Source: Caprella mutica
Lineage: Eukaryota > Arthropoda > Malacostraca > Amphipoda > Caprellidae
Direction of reading: 5' to 3'
Assembly: GCA_947561585.1 (NCBI GenBank)
Contig: CANNZV010000338.1
Coordinates: 62,024 to 126,023, forward strand
Length of the DNA: 64,000 nt
The notes beneath the pieces were generated by a model that was not told where the DNA came from, did not search any database, and was given only the letters and a program-made list of their open reading frames with translations. The translations under genes were made by a program, and so were the position numbers. Below, in pieces: positions 26,141-38,400 of the stretch (position 1 is the stretch's first letter; the number at the start of each line of letters is the position of its first letter).

Positions 26141-27236
26141 TAGACACAGGTGGTCAGTATGGCAGTAGGACTTTTCCCCGCCGGACTATTCCTCGCCAGG
26201 ACTTTTCCCCGCATAATAAAATATCAGTAAATTAGGTTATTAAAGTATAATTTTTATAAAACACAAAATTTATCAATAGAAAACACATTTTATTAACAGA
26301 ATTTGATTCCCGTAATAATGTGCCCGTATTGTTCGTTCGATTTTAAGACTGTGCCTTCGTATTTTCGTATATAATTAGGAGATGCAACAAAGTAAGAACA
26401 TTATTGCAATACTAAGGGTTACCAAGTGTCGCAAGGTACTCTAAGCAGTTTCGATTTGTTCAGTTATTAAAACTCTGTAGTTTTCTATATCGTGAATTAA
26501 TTATTTTATTTTTCAGCTATACATAAAATGGCGATCTATTAACTACTCGTTCAAATTTATGCTTTTCCAGATCATTAATAAACTTAATTAATTTTTTTTT
26601 TTAATTAATTTTTTTAAATTAATTTAATAATTACTATACCTCATAATTAATAAACCTACTATAGATTTTTATTACACTAAATATTGACCTATTTTTTACT
26701 GTCCTTTATCTAATATGTATATTTAATATTTATCTAATTAATATGTATATTTAATATTTGTACCTTAAAAATCTTACAATGGTTAGCCATTATTATGAAA
26801 ATACCTAAGTAAGTTAGAGTGCAGAAATCCTTAATTAAATCAAGACTTTTCGCGTAGTCAGGTTTCAGAACGATTTATATATATATCGTCGTAAATTTTC
26901 CCTAAAATTCTCCCACGAAAACTAATAATCGAGGAGTAACCAATACAAAACTGGTTCGGTTCAAAAAGTTGGTGGTGACCCATTTTCAGTCAACTAGGAA
27001 CCTATTCCCATTTGACAATAATATTAAAGAAGAAAAAAAAATTAAAAAAGGTCTGTTATTTGAGACGGCAGACTTTGGCATATAATTTCGTGGCAACGGA
27101 TTTATTTGTCAAAACTATTTATTTTCGAAAATTAAATATAGAATCGCAACATTAAATTATCTTCCAGAGTCTAATTTTAAATAAATCCGACGGGAAAAAG
27201 TCCGCAGGCAAGGAATAGTCCGTTTCCCGTGATTAT
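26141..27236. mobile_element. 1.1-kb element with GGACTTTTCCCCGCC words at both ends
   Basis: The left end has GGACTTTTCCCCGCC, GGACTATTCCTCGCC and a third copy. The right end carries the inverse (GGAATAGTCCG, GGGAAAAAGTCCGC). The possible target duplication ATTATAGA / ATTATATA matches 7 of 8, which gives tips CACAGG and CACGGG. The interior is AT-rich with no open frame. Confidence 0.55.
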
Positions 27237-27435
27237 ATACCTAGTTTCATGTTCTTAGATAACTGGTAGCTATGAAAATTCACTTCACTAATATAGTATC
27301 CTATAGTGCCAACAATGTAATGTGTCTTTCTCTGAAACACTTAAGTCTTTTGAAATACTTGACATTTTAAATTTGGAGCATTACTATTAAATGCATAATA
27401 ATTCATAATATATGCAAATTCATATTAATAATTAA

Positions 27436-27474
27436 TTTAGTAGGGGTTTAACGTCTGCTTCGGAACCAAAGGCC
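27436..27474. repeat. 39-bp dispersed repeat (partner at 47715)
   Basis: Contains TTAACGTCTGCTTCGGAACC followed by AAAGGCC. The same sequence lies inverted at 47715-47753. What it terminates is unknown. Confidence 0.6.
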
Positions 27475-27916
27475 ATATCGCTGACGTGAAAAGGAAATTA
27501 AATACAAGGGACTAGAAGAAGCAGTCAGAAAGGAAAGTGGTTCTATATGGAACAAAGTCACTTACTACTGTCGGTGACAATGTTCATGGAAGCAGAAAAG
27601 CTATTCAGTGAATGAAGTGACAGAAAGGGACACAAAACAACGGTGGCTGCACTTACAGAAGGAAGAGGAAAATGAAGAGGTGATAGAAAATGAACCCTAC
27701 GAGCCTACCAAACCCAAAAATCAAAGACCTCGTAGTTGAGGAGCATAGCCATCCTCTAAAACTGCAAGTAGCGTTAAAAAATGATAAATATAATAAAAAT
27801 GAAAAAAAGACAATCCATAATCCAAATTACAATAGTTCGGGGCCCCATGCAGAGACGCCACCCCCCTTCTCTTCCATTCGTCACAGACAGCTTCAGGATA
27901 GGCATATTGATAGAAG
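27475..27916. other. spacer with short non-conserved open frames
   Basis: Purine-rich stretch without recognised coding content; the small open frames on both strands overlap and are not family-like. It ends at the target duplication of the hAT-like element. Confidence 0.35.
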
Positions 27917-28153
27917 TAGGGCTGGGACAATATGCTTCAAGCATAAAAGAATATTCTTGAGCATTTTTATCGTTAGAGCATATTTTTTTTATGCTCATAA
28001 AATAAAGCATATTCTTTTTCCAAAAAGAATATGCTTTTTCCACAGAAAGGTGGTTGATAACTAAATGATATACGAAATTTTCAATTACAAATGTATGGAT
28101 AATATTTTAATGTAAATTAGGATCGAATGTGAATTTTCGGAAGAATTCTTGTA

Positions 28154-29168
28154 CAGTGTGTTTTTTTCTTTTTGTAAGATTTTGAGCCCAAACTAGGAAT
28201 ATTTGGAATAAGAATTTAGAAGAAACAAATTTTTTTTCTTAAAGATAAGGCTTACTTACATTTCATGTAATACAAACTTATTTGAAATTCATTGAAAGCA
28301 CTTTTAAAGGCTATCTACAAATTTTTTTTTTTTTTTTTTGAAGAAAATGTGTTGAAAATGGTGGGCAGAATCCTATAGGCAAAGTCTTACGCGCTTCAAG
28401 ACAGTCTTCGTCACTCTCTCAATTATTGCTGCGTCATAATTTGCAGAGTTGAATCCATATGATATTGGTGAATGAAACTATAAAAATATCAAAAAAGTAA
28501 TGATATTTGTTGCGATTGTGGACGGAAAATTCTATTGTCCAAGCATTCATCGATGACGACGGTCCTTGTGACTCTGTTGATGGTTCCTATAACATGGCTT
28601 TGCTGAAAGAAAATGTGTGGCAAACTTTTTTGAGCCACTGCTATATGACGCAGGCTCTGCTGGATGCAAGAGGGTGCTCAATCTCATTGTACAAGAGTGG
28701 CTAAGCAGTTCTTGAAGAAAAATTTCAAAGACGAGTTACCAGAATAGACACGGAGATCTTCTGGCCAGCACTCTGAAAGAACTCAATCCTCTTGATTTCC
28801 ATTTCTGGGCTACAACACGCAATATTTTTTATTCGGAAAAACTTCAATCCATTCATGATATAATAAAATTTAGTGTGTGAAGCTGTTTGGTGCAAATTAT
28901 GACGCAGTAACAATTGAGAAGGTGACGCAGACTCGAAGAGCGTCTTGAAGCGCGCAAGACTTTGACTACAGGATTCCGGCGGCCATTTCCAACACCTTCT
29001 GTAGATAGCCTTTAGAAGTATTTTGAATGAGTTTCAAATAAGTTTTTTATTGCATAAAATGTAAGTACCAAGCCTTCTCTTCAAGAAAATATATTTGTTT
29101 CATCTAAATTCTCATTTCAAATATTACTAGTGGGGGCTCAAAGTCTTGCAAAAGAAAAAAACACACTG
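28154..29168 (+). mobile_element. mariner/Tc1-superfamily element with ~280-bp inverted repeats, defective
   Basis: Termini CAGTGTGTTTTTTTCTTTT with TA on both sides. The inverted repeats stay alignable to about 28445 and 28892, sharing CTGCGTCATAATTTGC at their inner ends. The 450-bp interior retains a broken transposase: ELNPLDFHFWA can be read near 28770-28810, preceded by a frameshift where W-P-A-R-S-P-type sequence is expected. No intact frame. Confidence 0.75.
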
Positions 29169-29355
29169 TATTACTACATAATGGAACACGTGAAGTTACA
29201 TCTAGTTATTGGTGTGAAGAGTTGTTATTCAACATCTTGCAAACCACATTGACACCGAACCACATTGATTTGGAAGAGGTTGATGGTGAAATGAAAATTT
29301 TGTAACTTGAAAGTAAGAATAGTATACAAACGACTATTATCACTAGAACCTTGTA

Positions 29356-30652
29356 CAGGGTGGGGCGTAAGTTTGGAAGCAAATGAAAGTGCATATTATA
29401 ATCCAACGAAAAATATATTTAATAATTTACAGTTATGTATTATTACATAAGGGTTTTAAGAATTCAAAAATCATAAATTTATTCAAAATGTCCCCCCTTG
29501 TTTTTAATAACAGCCTCAAATCTCCTCCGAACTCCTCCTACTGCGGCACGCAACTGTTCTTGTGAAATTTCCTTCCAAGATCTCTGGAGCGAACGCTTTA
29601 AATCATCCACACTGCGATGGAATTTACCACAGGCCTTTGATTCAAGAATGGACCATACCGAAAAGTCCATAGGATTAACATCTGGGGAGCAGGGAGGCCA
29701 CATTTCTTTGGACCAAAACCGTGGAAGATGGTCATGGCACCAGTTTTGAGTGACATTTGCAGTATGTGAAGCTGCTCCGTCTTGCTGAAATGTCCATAGA
29801 GTGTCATTACCGAAGTGATCCTTAGCTGACTCCAACATTGTCGTCAAAATATTCTCAATATAACATTTAGCATTGATTTTGGCGCCTTGTTCCACAAAAA
29901 TTAAAGGAGATCTCCAAGTTTCTGAAACGGCGGCCCAGACCATTACTGAAGCAGGTTTCATGGTTCTGTGGACAGTTTTTTGGTTGTATGGGATGTCTTT
30001 TGCACTTTTACCAATTATTCTGTCATTCCTCCGGTTGTGAGCCATTTCCACTGTAAGAATTTTTTCGTCAGACCAAACAATTTCACCAGCCGTGCCAGAC
30101 TTCAATTCTCTCAGAAGTGCTTTGCTTCTCTCCAATCTCTTTTTCTTTACAGCTTCTGACAGAGTCTGTCTCTTTTGGAGGGTGAAAGAGGACATCTTTA
30201 GGTCTTCTTTGACAACTCTTCTCATTGTTCTGGGACTCACATTAGCTGTTTTGACTAACAATCGTATTGACCTTTTCGGGTTCCTCCTGATCTTCTCTCG
30301 GGTACATTTTATCAGTTGTTTGGTGCGTTGTGAGCGTGGTCTACCACTTCGTGGACGATCAGTCAAGTCTCCTCTCTCATTAAAACGCTTCACACACTTC
30401 CAAACAGTCGATCTCGCTATTGAGAGAGTCTTTGAAATGACGGAATCTGACTTCCCGGCACGGTGTAGAGCAATAATGGCTTCTCTTTTGTCTGACATTT
30501 TTGAATTGACTAAATTTTTGTAAAAAATAACACTGCCACGTCATAATGTAGTGTCTCTACTACAGTTCAAACCCTATCACATACGTAGGAACTTATTTTT
30601 AAGAATTATATTAATGTTTGAAAAATTGTCTCTTAACTTACGCCCCACCCTG
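29356..30652 (-). mobile_element. DD37D (maT-like) mariner element, copy 2
   Basis: 1297 bp, TA-flanked (29354-29355, 30653-30654). The left terminus matches copy 1 perfectly. The right terminus keeps CAGGGTGGGGCGTAAGTT and then differs (AAGAGACAA where copy 1 has TGGAAGCAA), so the inverted repeat is damaged from its nineteenth base. It is nested in the hAT-like element and encodes the full transposase. Confidence 0.95.
29479..30498 (-). CDS. mariner DD37D transposase, intact 339-aa frame
   Basis: Full-length transposase: MSDKREAII start, helix-turn-helix region (about 1-60), GRPR motif at 52-55, and catalytic Asp 144 (VWSDEK), 240 (FQQDGA) and 278 (NPMDFS). There are 37 residues between the last two Asp, as in maT/DD37D elements. 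The reaction is excision and reinsertion at TA. The C-terminus ends KNKGGHFE, a tail lost by copy 1. No frameshift or stop seen, so it could encode active protein, but its own right terminus is mutated. Confidence 0.93.
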   Translation of the reverse strand: MSDKREAIIALHRAGKSDSVISKTLSIARSTVWKCVKRFNERGDLTDRPRSGRPRSQRTKQLIKCTREKIRRNPKRSIRLLVKTANVSPRTMRRVVKEDLKMSSFTLQKRQTLSEAVKKKRLERSKALLRELKSGTAGEIVWSDEKILTVEMAHNRRNDRIIGKSAKDIPYNQKTVHRTMKPASVMVWAAVSETWRSPLIFVEQGAKINAKCYIENILTTMLESAKDHFGNDTLWTFQQDGAASHTANVTQNWCHDHLPRFWSKEMWPPCSPDVNPMDFSVWSILESKACGKFHRSVDDLKRSLQRSWKEISQEQLRAAVGGVRRRFEAVIKNKGGHFE

Positions 30653-31264
30653 TATATTCTAAAATAATTTAAAATCTTACTTCTAATTCAACACTGCTAA
30701 TCGAGAAATTATGTTGATTATATCAGACTATAAAAATGGTAGATCGCTCTCATAAATTATCGGTGAGATCACAATGCATTATTAGTTTGTATTTAGCATA
30801 CTCTATTCACAAATATTAACATTTTATTTTTTTCTAAAATGATCTCTTCTATAGTTTATATAGGAGAATCCTTTTTCATACCAAAACTAGTGCACTTGGC
30901 TCTTGAAAATAATTATTTAGCTGTACTTTTTTTTAGGTTTCTGATGAGAAGAGATCGTCCATCTTTCAACATTTGAAAACCAAAAAACACAGTAGGTATA
31001 TAAATAAAAAAATAAAGTATAACAATATTCATTTTCCTGGTTGATATTTATTGAATTAAAAAAATATTAAGCATACTATTGAGCATAAAAAGCATATTTT
31101 AGAGCATAAAAAGCATATTGTCCCAGGGCTAGATAGAAGTATATGCATGTTGATAAATGCATATGCGAATCAAATAAGCATATGCGTTTTAGAAAAGAAT
31201 ATGCAATGTCACAACCCTAGTAATCTGGTATCCGTTTGTTAAAAAAGAAGCCACTGCAGACTGA

Positions 31265-31684
31265 CTAGAATGCTTCCCATGCTCTCCATTCCTTTAAGTA
31301 AAGAAGCTCCTCAAAATCAGCATCCTTCAGTACAAAGATGCCCTCTTTGAGCTTAGCAGCACTATGACCTGGGAACACAGTAGATAAGTGTTGGAAGGCA
31401 GCTCTATTTTCGTCCAACGCATTCACGAAATTCTTCATCAAACCAAGCTTGATGTGAAGAGAAGAAAGAAGCACCTCATCCATGTCCACCAGAGGACTCC
31501 TATTGAAGCTGTGTTCGCCAGGAACGAAAGTGCTTCTAGACCCAGTCTTCCTGCTTGTAATGCTGGGATACAGCTCGACTATCCTAGAGACAGAGGACAT
31601 AACAGTACTTTGTGAAGCCCACTTGCATACCAATAAGAAGACCAATGATATATACAGGGAAATCCATTGTAGCAGACAATACAT
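31265..31684 (-). pseudogene. fragment of a repeat-associated protein (LHIKLGLMKNFVNAL motif)
   Basis: The last 80 codons of this frame contain LLSSLHIKLGLMKNFVNALD and AKLKEGIFVL. From memory this resembles a segment found many times in predicted proteins of invertebrate genomes and apparently linked to mobile elements. I cannot name the family. The first part of the frame looks unrelated and there is no upstream exon, so I treat it as a remnant. Confidence 0.4.
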
Positions 31685-32426
31685 GTACTGAAAAAGTGTC
31701 TGCTATGCAGATCAATGTTCGCTGTAACGTTACATTTTTTGTTTAGTTTTCTTTAACAGCATTTCAAAGAAACACTAATGAAGGTAAACAATCTTATTGG
31801 TCGATATTTAAATTTAATACTTAGTTTTATTTTTCATTTGATAGACTTATATTTTGTTAAAATAATCACCATTTGTTGTTAATAATCTTCATAAGAATAT
31901 AAAATCTCTGAAGCTTCTGTTTCATAATCAAAAAACAGTAACCATTTTTTTTATGCCTGTATTTCATACTGTTAATTAAATAACTATGATAACTAACTAT
32001 AATTAATAATAACTATAATTAAAAAAAAACTTTCAAGTTCCACAGCATTGGTTCCAAAAAGAATTAAATATCAACCATAGTTGAACCTGATTATATTATC
32101 AAAAAGGGAGTAATAAAAACAGAAATTTAAGAATAATATAAAAATTTACTGGTATAATATGTAACATTTGAATGATTATATCATTTCATTATAGCTAACT
32201 GCTGGTTATTAAAAATAGAGAATTTGTACGTTATATATTCTATACATGAGATTACAGGAAAAACATAAATTTAAATTTAAATTATAATAGATTTTAGCAT
32301 ACTAGTAATAACTGAAAACCTGAAATATAACAATATACTATGGGGATCATTCTATGTAGGGAATGCTGAGTTAAATTATCCTTTCAACTGTAAGAAACAT
32401 AAGATTTTCAGTTACATGCAATTTCT
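31685..32426. other. spacer downstream of MCM2
   Basis: AT-rich, containing the 3' untranslated region of MCM2 by position. No repeat or gene recognised. Confidence 0.5.
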
Positions 32427-35400
32427 CTACATGGACTGTATGATAGTTTTTCTCTGCGCGTTGTACACGAAGTTGTGCGAGGCGAAGATTGGACTCTCAT
32501 AAAATGGTTGTAGGTTGTGGATGTTAATCATGCGGGCTCTATCGGCGAGATCTTTCTCGGATACAACCGCTGGCTCGTGATCGGCAGCTCCGAAACGACT
32601 TCTGAGGTACACAGTTTGTTCCTGGGAAAGAAAATGAGTCAGTTATAAAGAGAGAAAAAAGTCATAATTTTTCTAGCATAGTTGGTAAAGGATCTATATA
32701 ATATGTAAACCCTTTACTCTTCATTAATTTAACTTCAGATCAATGTTATATTATACTACAAATTAAAATCAAGCAATTATTGTAAACAATGAAACTCTAC
32801 TTTGAACCCAAACAAGCCAGCAAGTCTTGGGCCCCTAAAAGAGTTAGATGTTCCCACTTCTTTTTCTTGCATAAAAAGGTTTTCTACATATAGGCTTGAG
32901 TATCAAATAAGTTCTTCCCATATTTAAACTATTACCATCTCAGGCCTAGGTGGTAGATAGATTCTTTATCCGATATGACAAAATTCTCAATAAATTACAT
33001 CTCTCCCTTCGTTTACCTGCAGCAGTTGCCTGAGTAAGAACACCAGCAGCTCATTGTTGTCTCTCTTGAAGGAGAGGTAGCGGGAGAAGTTCTTGCGCAT
33101 GGCTCTCATAACAGAGTACTTCTGAGTGTCAATGAAACTCTCCAGCATAACCCTGATAGCCATGTTAACGTCATCATCTATCACATACTCTCTGATGTGC
33201 ATTCTGAAATGAAAGTGATTTTGATAATTGTAAGGTTGCAAAACATGAGTAGAGATTAAAAATCTTATAGTTATAAGTATCATTGCAAATCATGAGATGA
33301 CGTTTCAAAATATAAAAAGACGTTGTCTCTATTCAAGAGAAAGTTTGATTTGGGTTTTTGTTAAGCTTCACTAGTAAAAATCAACCGCCTGGTATTTTAT
33401 TTGTGATTTGCCATTACCTACTGTGTATTTACGCTATATTCTATCTATTCTAATGTAATATTCTATCTATTCTAGTGTATTTTCTATCTCTTCTCACCTA
33501 GCATGTGCCTCTGCCATTCTAATCATAGACTCAATGTGTCTGACAGTGATGGGGATAGAACCTGTAGCCATACTCTCTCTCCTCAACTCAGAGTACATCT
33601 TGGCTACCTTATCTTTGTCCATCTGATGCAGCTTGGGATGCACTTTCTCACGAGCGTAGACAAGGTACTTCCTCAGCAGATCTTGAGGAAGTTGTTCTAG
33701 TCCTGCTAGGGATGTGTCGCCAGAAGATTCAGGGAGGGTGATCTGTTCACCAGGTACAGTGGAAGCTGCAGGGTGATGCTTCATGTGAGAGGCTACAACG
33801 AACCTAGCGAGTCTATCATCAACAACAGGGTCCACAGTATCTCGCACCACACAGAGGATGTCAAAACGAGACAGGATTGGCTCTGAGAGATCAACATTCT
33901 CAGCAAAAGTTAGGGATGGGTCGTACCTGCCTCCGATGGGATTAGCAGCAGCTATCACAGAGCATCTCGCTTGCAAAGAAGTAACGATACCAGCCTTGGA
34001 GATTGAAATGCTCTGCTGTTCCATTGCCTCGTGTATACTCGTCCTGTCACTCTCATTCATCTTGTCGAACTCGTCAATGAGACATACGCCTTTATCTGCC
34101 AAAACCAACGCACCAGCTTCCAGAGTCCATTCTCTGGTGACAGGTGATTTCTGTACATAAGCTGTCAGACCAACAGCACTCGCACCCTGTCCTGTAGTGA
34201 ATATAGCTCTGGGTGCTATTTTCTCAGTGTACTTTAAGAACTGACTCTTAGCTGTACCAGGGTCACCACAGGCCAGTACATTGATGTCACCTCTCACTTT
34301 GTGCTTGTCACCAGGGTTCTTAGCTTCTCCGCCAAATAGGGCCAGAGCAATGGCTCTCTTGATGTCCTGCGAGAATGAACAGTGTTAGTGTAACTTTCTA
34401 GTTAGCTATTACACATTTTCAATCATACAGAAGAATGTAGCTAGTTCAATTATATTATTCATTTGTATATCGAAAATGTGGAATAGTTATTGCTATATAG
34501 CTATATGGAACATATTTGTGGCTATCAAGCATAAATACATGATAATACTAGGCTACATTTATTTGTTACATTACTAATGAGATTTCATGGTATAGGATTA
34601 CTAACCTGATGTCCATAGATAGAAGGGGCAATTGAGGAGACTATTCTTTCAGCAATTCTCTCATCCTTACTAAGAGCAACTATAGCCTTAATATCCTCAT
34701 CAGTAAGTGCTTTAATAGCATTAGCATTGTCCTTCTTGTAGATGTGGTTAGCCATTATAATGGTGGCAAAGACTGGGAAGCCTTGCTTGGTGTTAAGGGA
34801 GGCGTCATAGTTGTTAGTGTACACGCCAGTTACTTCTATCTCATCACCGGGCTTTATTTGGTTGCACAGATCACCAAGAAGAACAACATCCTTCGAACGG
34901 GGCAAACGACCAGCTGTCACCTGAAAATTTAGAAATAATAGGGTAAAGTTTCATTTACTAGATGGAAGTTTCAAAAAGTTATTAATAAAAACGTCTAAAT
35001 ATGATCATAAAAAGGGCAGTAAACTTAGCTATATATTGCAAAAATAATATATTTGTGAAAATTCATCAGTCTGAAATAACCAGAAAAAATGTATTATTAT
35101 TATGTTTGTATATTTTGAATATTCCATCATTAGAATGTTAATATTTTTTTTACCTTTCCAGGACTCTCCTGCAGGGTAATTCTCTGGTAGTTCTTATATA
35201 CAGTCTGCTCCATGTTGATGCTGAAGGGACCTTTGCTCTGACACTCAGGACACGACCCTGGACTCACTTCTGTTGACTGGTTCTGAACAAATGGACCTAA
35301 TGTGTAAGCACACCTGTGAAGAGAAAGAAGACTAGGGATGCATTCTTTGGAAAAATGGCATAGGTAGATATAGAAAATTATAGCTAGAAAATATGAAGAA

Positions 35401-38400
35401 AATAGGTATCTTTTAAAATCAATAATTAAGAAGAAAATTGACATAAATTATAGTGTTTTTTGTTGTTAAAAATCACCTACAATTAGTATTGAACATAAAT
35501 TTTGAATGACGTTTGATTATAATGTAGCTACTTACTTTGTACTAGCACAACTTAAAATGATCGTAAAATTCCAATTCACTTTACTAACATTTCTGTAATT
35601 ATAAATTCTATAATTCCATGCAAACTTTCACACTGAAATAAAGAGTTGATAACTCCCTACTATTTTCTCTTTAGTTCTTACTTGTCACAGTCGTATTTGA
35701 TAATGGATAACTGAGGTAGAATGCCAGTGGTAGAGGTGACTACTCCTGAAGTGCGGATCAGTTGATTCAAATGCAGTTGTCTGAGGGAAAATAAATACAA
35801 TAAAACTATGGGTAAGTTACGAGTTATTGGACTACATCTTCGACCACAGAAGAAAAATATAAAATAATTATTTGACTGGTTATTTTAATTATTAAATTTC
35901 TTCAAATATTTCATGAAAAGAGCCGAAGAAATGAAAAAGAGCATCAAAATAATGAAAAAGAGCATCAAAATAATGAAAAGAGCATCAACATAATGATAAG
36001 AGCATCAACATAATGATAAGAGCATCAAAATAATGAAAAAGAGCATCAAAATAATGAAAAGAGCATCAAAATAATGAAAAAGAGCATCAAAATAATGAAA
36101 AGAGCATCAACATAATGATAAGAGCATCAACATAATGATAAGAGCATCAAAATAATGAAAAAGAGCATCAAAATAATGAAAAGAGCATCAAAATAATGAT
36201 AAGAGCATCAACATAATGAAAAGAGCATCAACATAATGAAAAAGAGCATCAAAATAGTGAAAAAGAGCATCAAAATAATGATAAGAGCATCAACATAATG
36301 AAAAGAGCATCAAAATAGTGAAAAAGAGCATCAAAATAGTGAAAAAGAGCATCAAAATAGTGAAAAAGAGCATCAACATAATGATAAGAGCATCAACATA
36401 ATGATAAGAGCATCAACATAATGATAAGAGCATCAAAATAATGATAAGAGCATCAAAATAATGAAAAAGAGCATCAAAATAATGAAAAAGAGCATCAAAA
36501 TAATGAAAAGAGCATCAAAATAATGATAAGAGCATCAAAATAATGAAAAGAGCATCAAAATAATGATAAGAGCATCAAAATAATGAAAAAGAGCATCAAA
36601 ATAATGAAAAAGAGCATCAAAATAATGATAAGAGCATCAACATAATGGAAAAGAGCATCAAAATAGTGAAAAAGAGCATCAAAATAATGAAAAGAGCATC
36701 AACATAATGATAAGAGCATCAAAATGATGAAAAGAGGCTAACCTGAGGGATCTCAGTTCTTCAATTAGGGGCAAGTCGGTGATTCTAACATGAATCTCTT
36801 TAGTGATTCTCTCATACTGAGGGAACATAGAAAGAGTCACATCTTTAGCAGCAGCATCAAATATCTCTAGCATTTCAGTGGGACCCTCAGGAAGGAAATA
36901 AGCGAGTGTTTGCTCCTCGGAAGCTAGAATGTTGTAGTCCACTTCGAAAGAGGATTTATTTTCTGTGTGCAGGGAAAATAAACATCATTAGTAACTTGAA
37001 ATCTTTGTGAGAGTTTAACCCTTTCACTTAGGTAGTAGCTAGCTAATTTAATCAATCATGGAGCTGATACTTTAGTTATAATGTTCATGAAGATACATAG
37101 TTTAATGAGGATTCTGAAATGAAAACCACTTTGGTTCTAAGGAAAGAATTATCCAGTAAATCTCAAGTTACCCCACTGCTCCTTATTTCAATTACCTTCA
37201 CACATCTGCCTTATCTTGTCCTTGTAGAGACTAGTTCCCTTCTTGTCACTGACGTAAGTTCTGAGGAAGTTCTTGAACCTGTTGTAGATTTCATTCCTGG
37301 GACCGAGTAGAGACACCCACTCTTTCACTGAGTGACCTTTCATATCCTCCAGATTCTCTATGCTCTCAATCATCTGAAAATATTGGAACATTGAACAAAT
37401 GGTTTGCTTAGAAATAAAGTTTGGGACTTAGATGTAGCTAGATATTAAATTAATGTCGATTGAAAAGGAAAAAAAAGAAATATTTAAGACAACCTAGCTA
37501 GCTACTTTGTAAGATTGGTATTGTCATTCTCACCTCCTCATCTTCACCCTCCTCTCCCTCCAAAGCTCTCTCTGCTCTCCTCCTCTTGCGAGAAGGTCTC
37601 GCCTCACCATCTTCATCTTCACTCTCATCATCTGAAAATAAACGACAATAAGAATCCAGATTGTAATTCCTGTCAAGAAACCCACTGATTTTTCTAAAAT
37701 CAGAGTTAAAACCAGCAAAATTTACTTCAAATCTCAAGTAAAAACTAGCAATTACAAAATCAGAAAAGAATGGTAATATTGGAACAATTTGTACGAAAAA
37801 AATCAGCAGTTTTGGATGTAAAAATGAAATTCTGAACCCCTTGATATACGTTGGTTGATATTATCATTAATTACAGACTGGCAAATACACTGATACATTT
37901 TCCCCCCAAGATCGTGAGGGAGATCTTGAATTAATTCCTATGTTACCAATAATTTAGCTGAAGGAGATAAGAATCTGTTGCTGAAAGTAAATCTGAATTT
38001 AAAAAATCTCATGAGTCAGGAGACAAATTATGCAGAGGCAAGAAAGAAACTAGCACCCCTACAGTTACTCACCGTATAGCAGTCCTCGTCTCATTCTACC
38101 GACTGTTCTCCCCTCCTCTCTGTCCCTCTGCCTCATTTCAGTCTCTGCAGCCACTCTGTCTTGTGCATCCAGTTCACTGTACGCATCATTGTCATCAAGA
38201 TGATCTCCGTCATACCGATCAAGCTCAGGAATATGGCGGTAGTCACTGAAAAAGATTAGCTGTGTTAAATACACTAATTCAGTTTAAATAGCTAAACAGG
38301 CAGCAGATATTTTTTTCAGTTAATTATTTATTAAATAAACAATAGTTCCCTTGCATTCTAAACTTCTAGTCAGGTATGATCACTTGGAATTATGTAGGTC

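Larger units (their letters stand above)
27917..31131. mobile_element. hAT-like element carrying two nested mariner-type elements
   Basis: The ends TAGGGCTGGGACAATATG and, inward from the right, TAGCCCTGGGACAATATG are flanked by a perfect 8-bp repeat GATAGAAG (27909-27916, 31132-31139). Subterminal regions reiterate AGCATAAAA / AGCATATTTT. After removing the two insertions (28154-29168 and 29356-30652) only about 0.9 kb remains, with no recognisable hAT transposase, so it is non-autonomous or decayed. Its tips resemble the MITE family at 2363. Confidence 0.85.
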
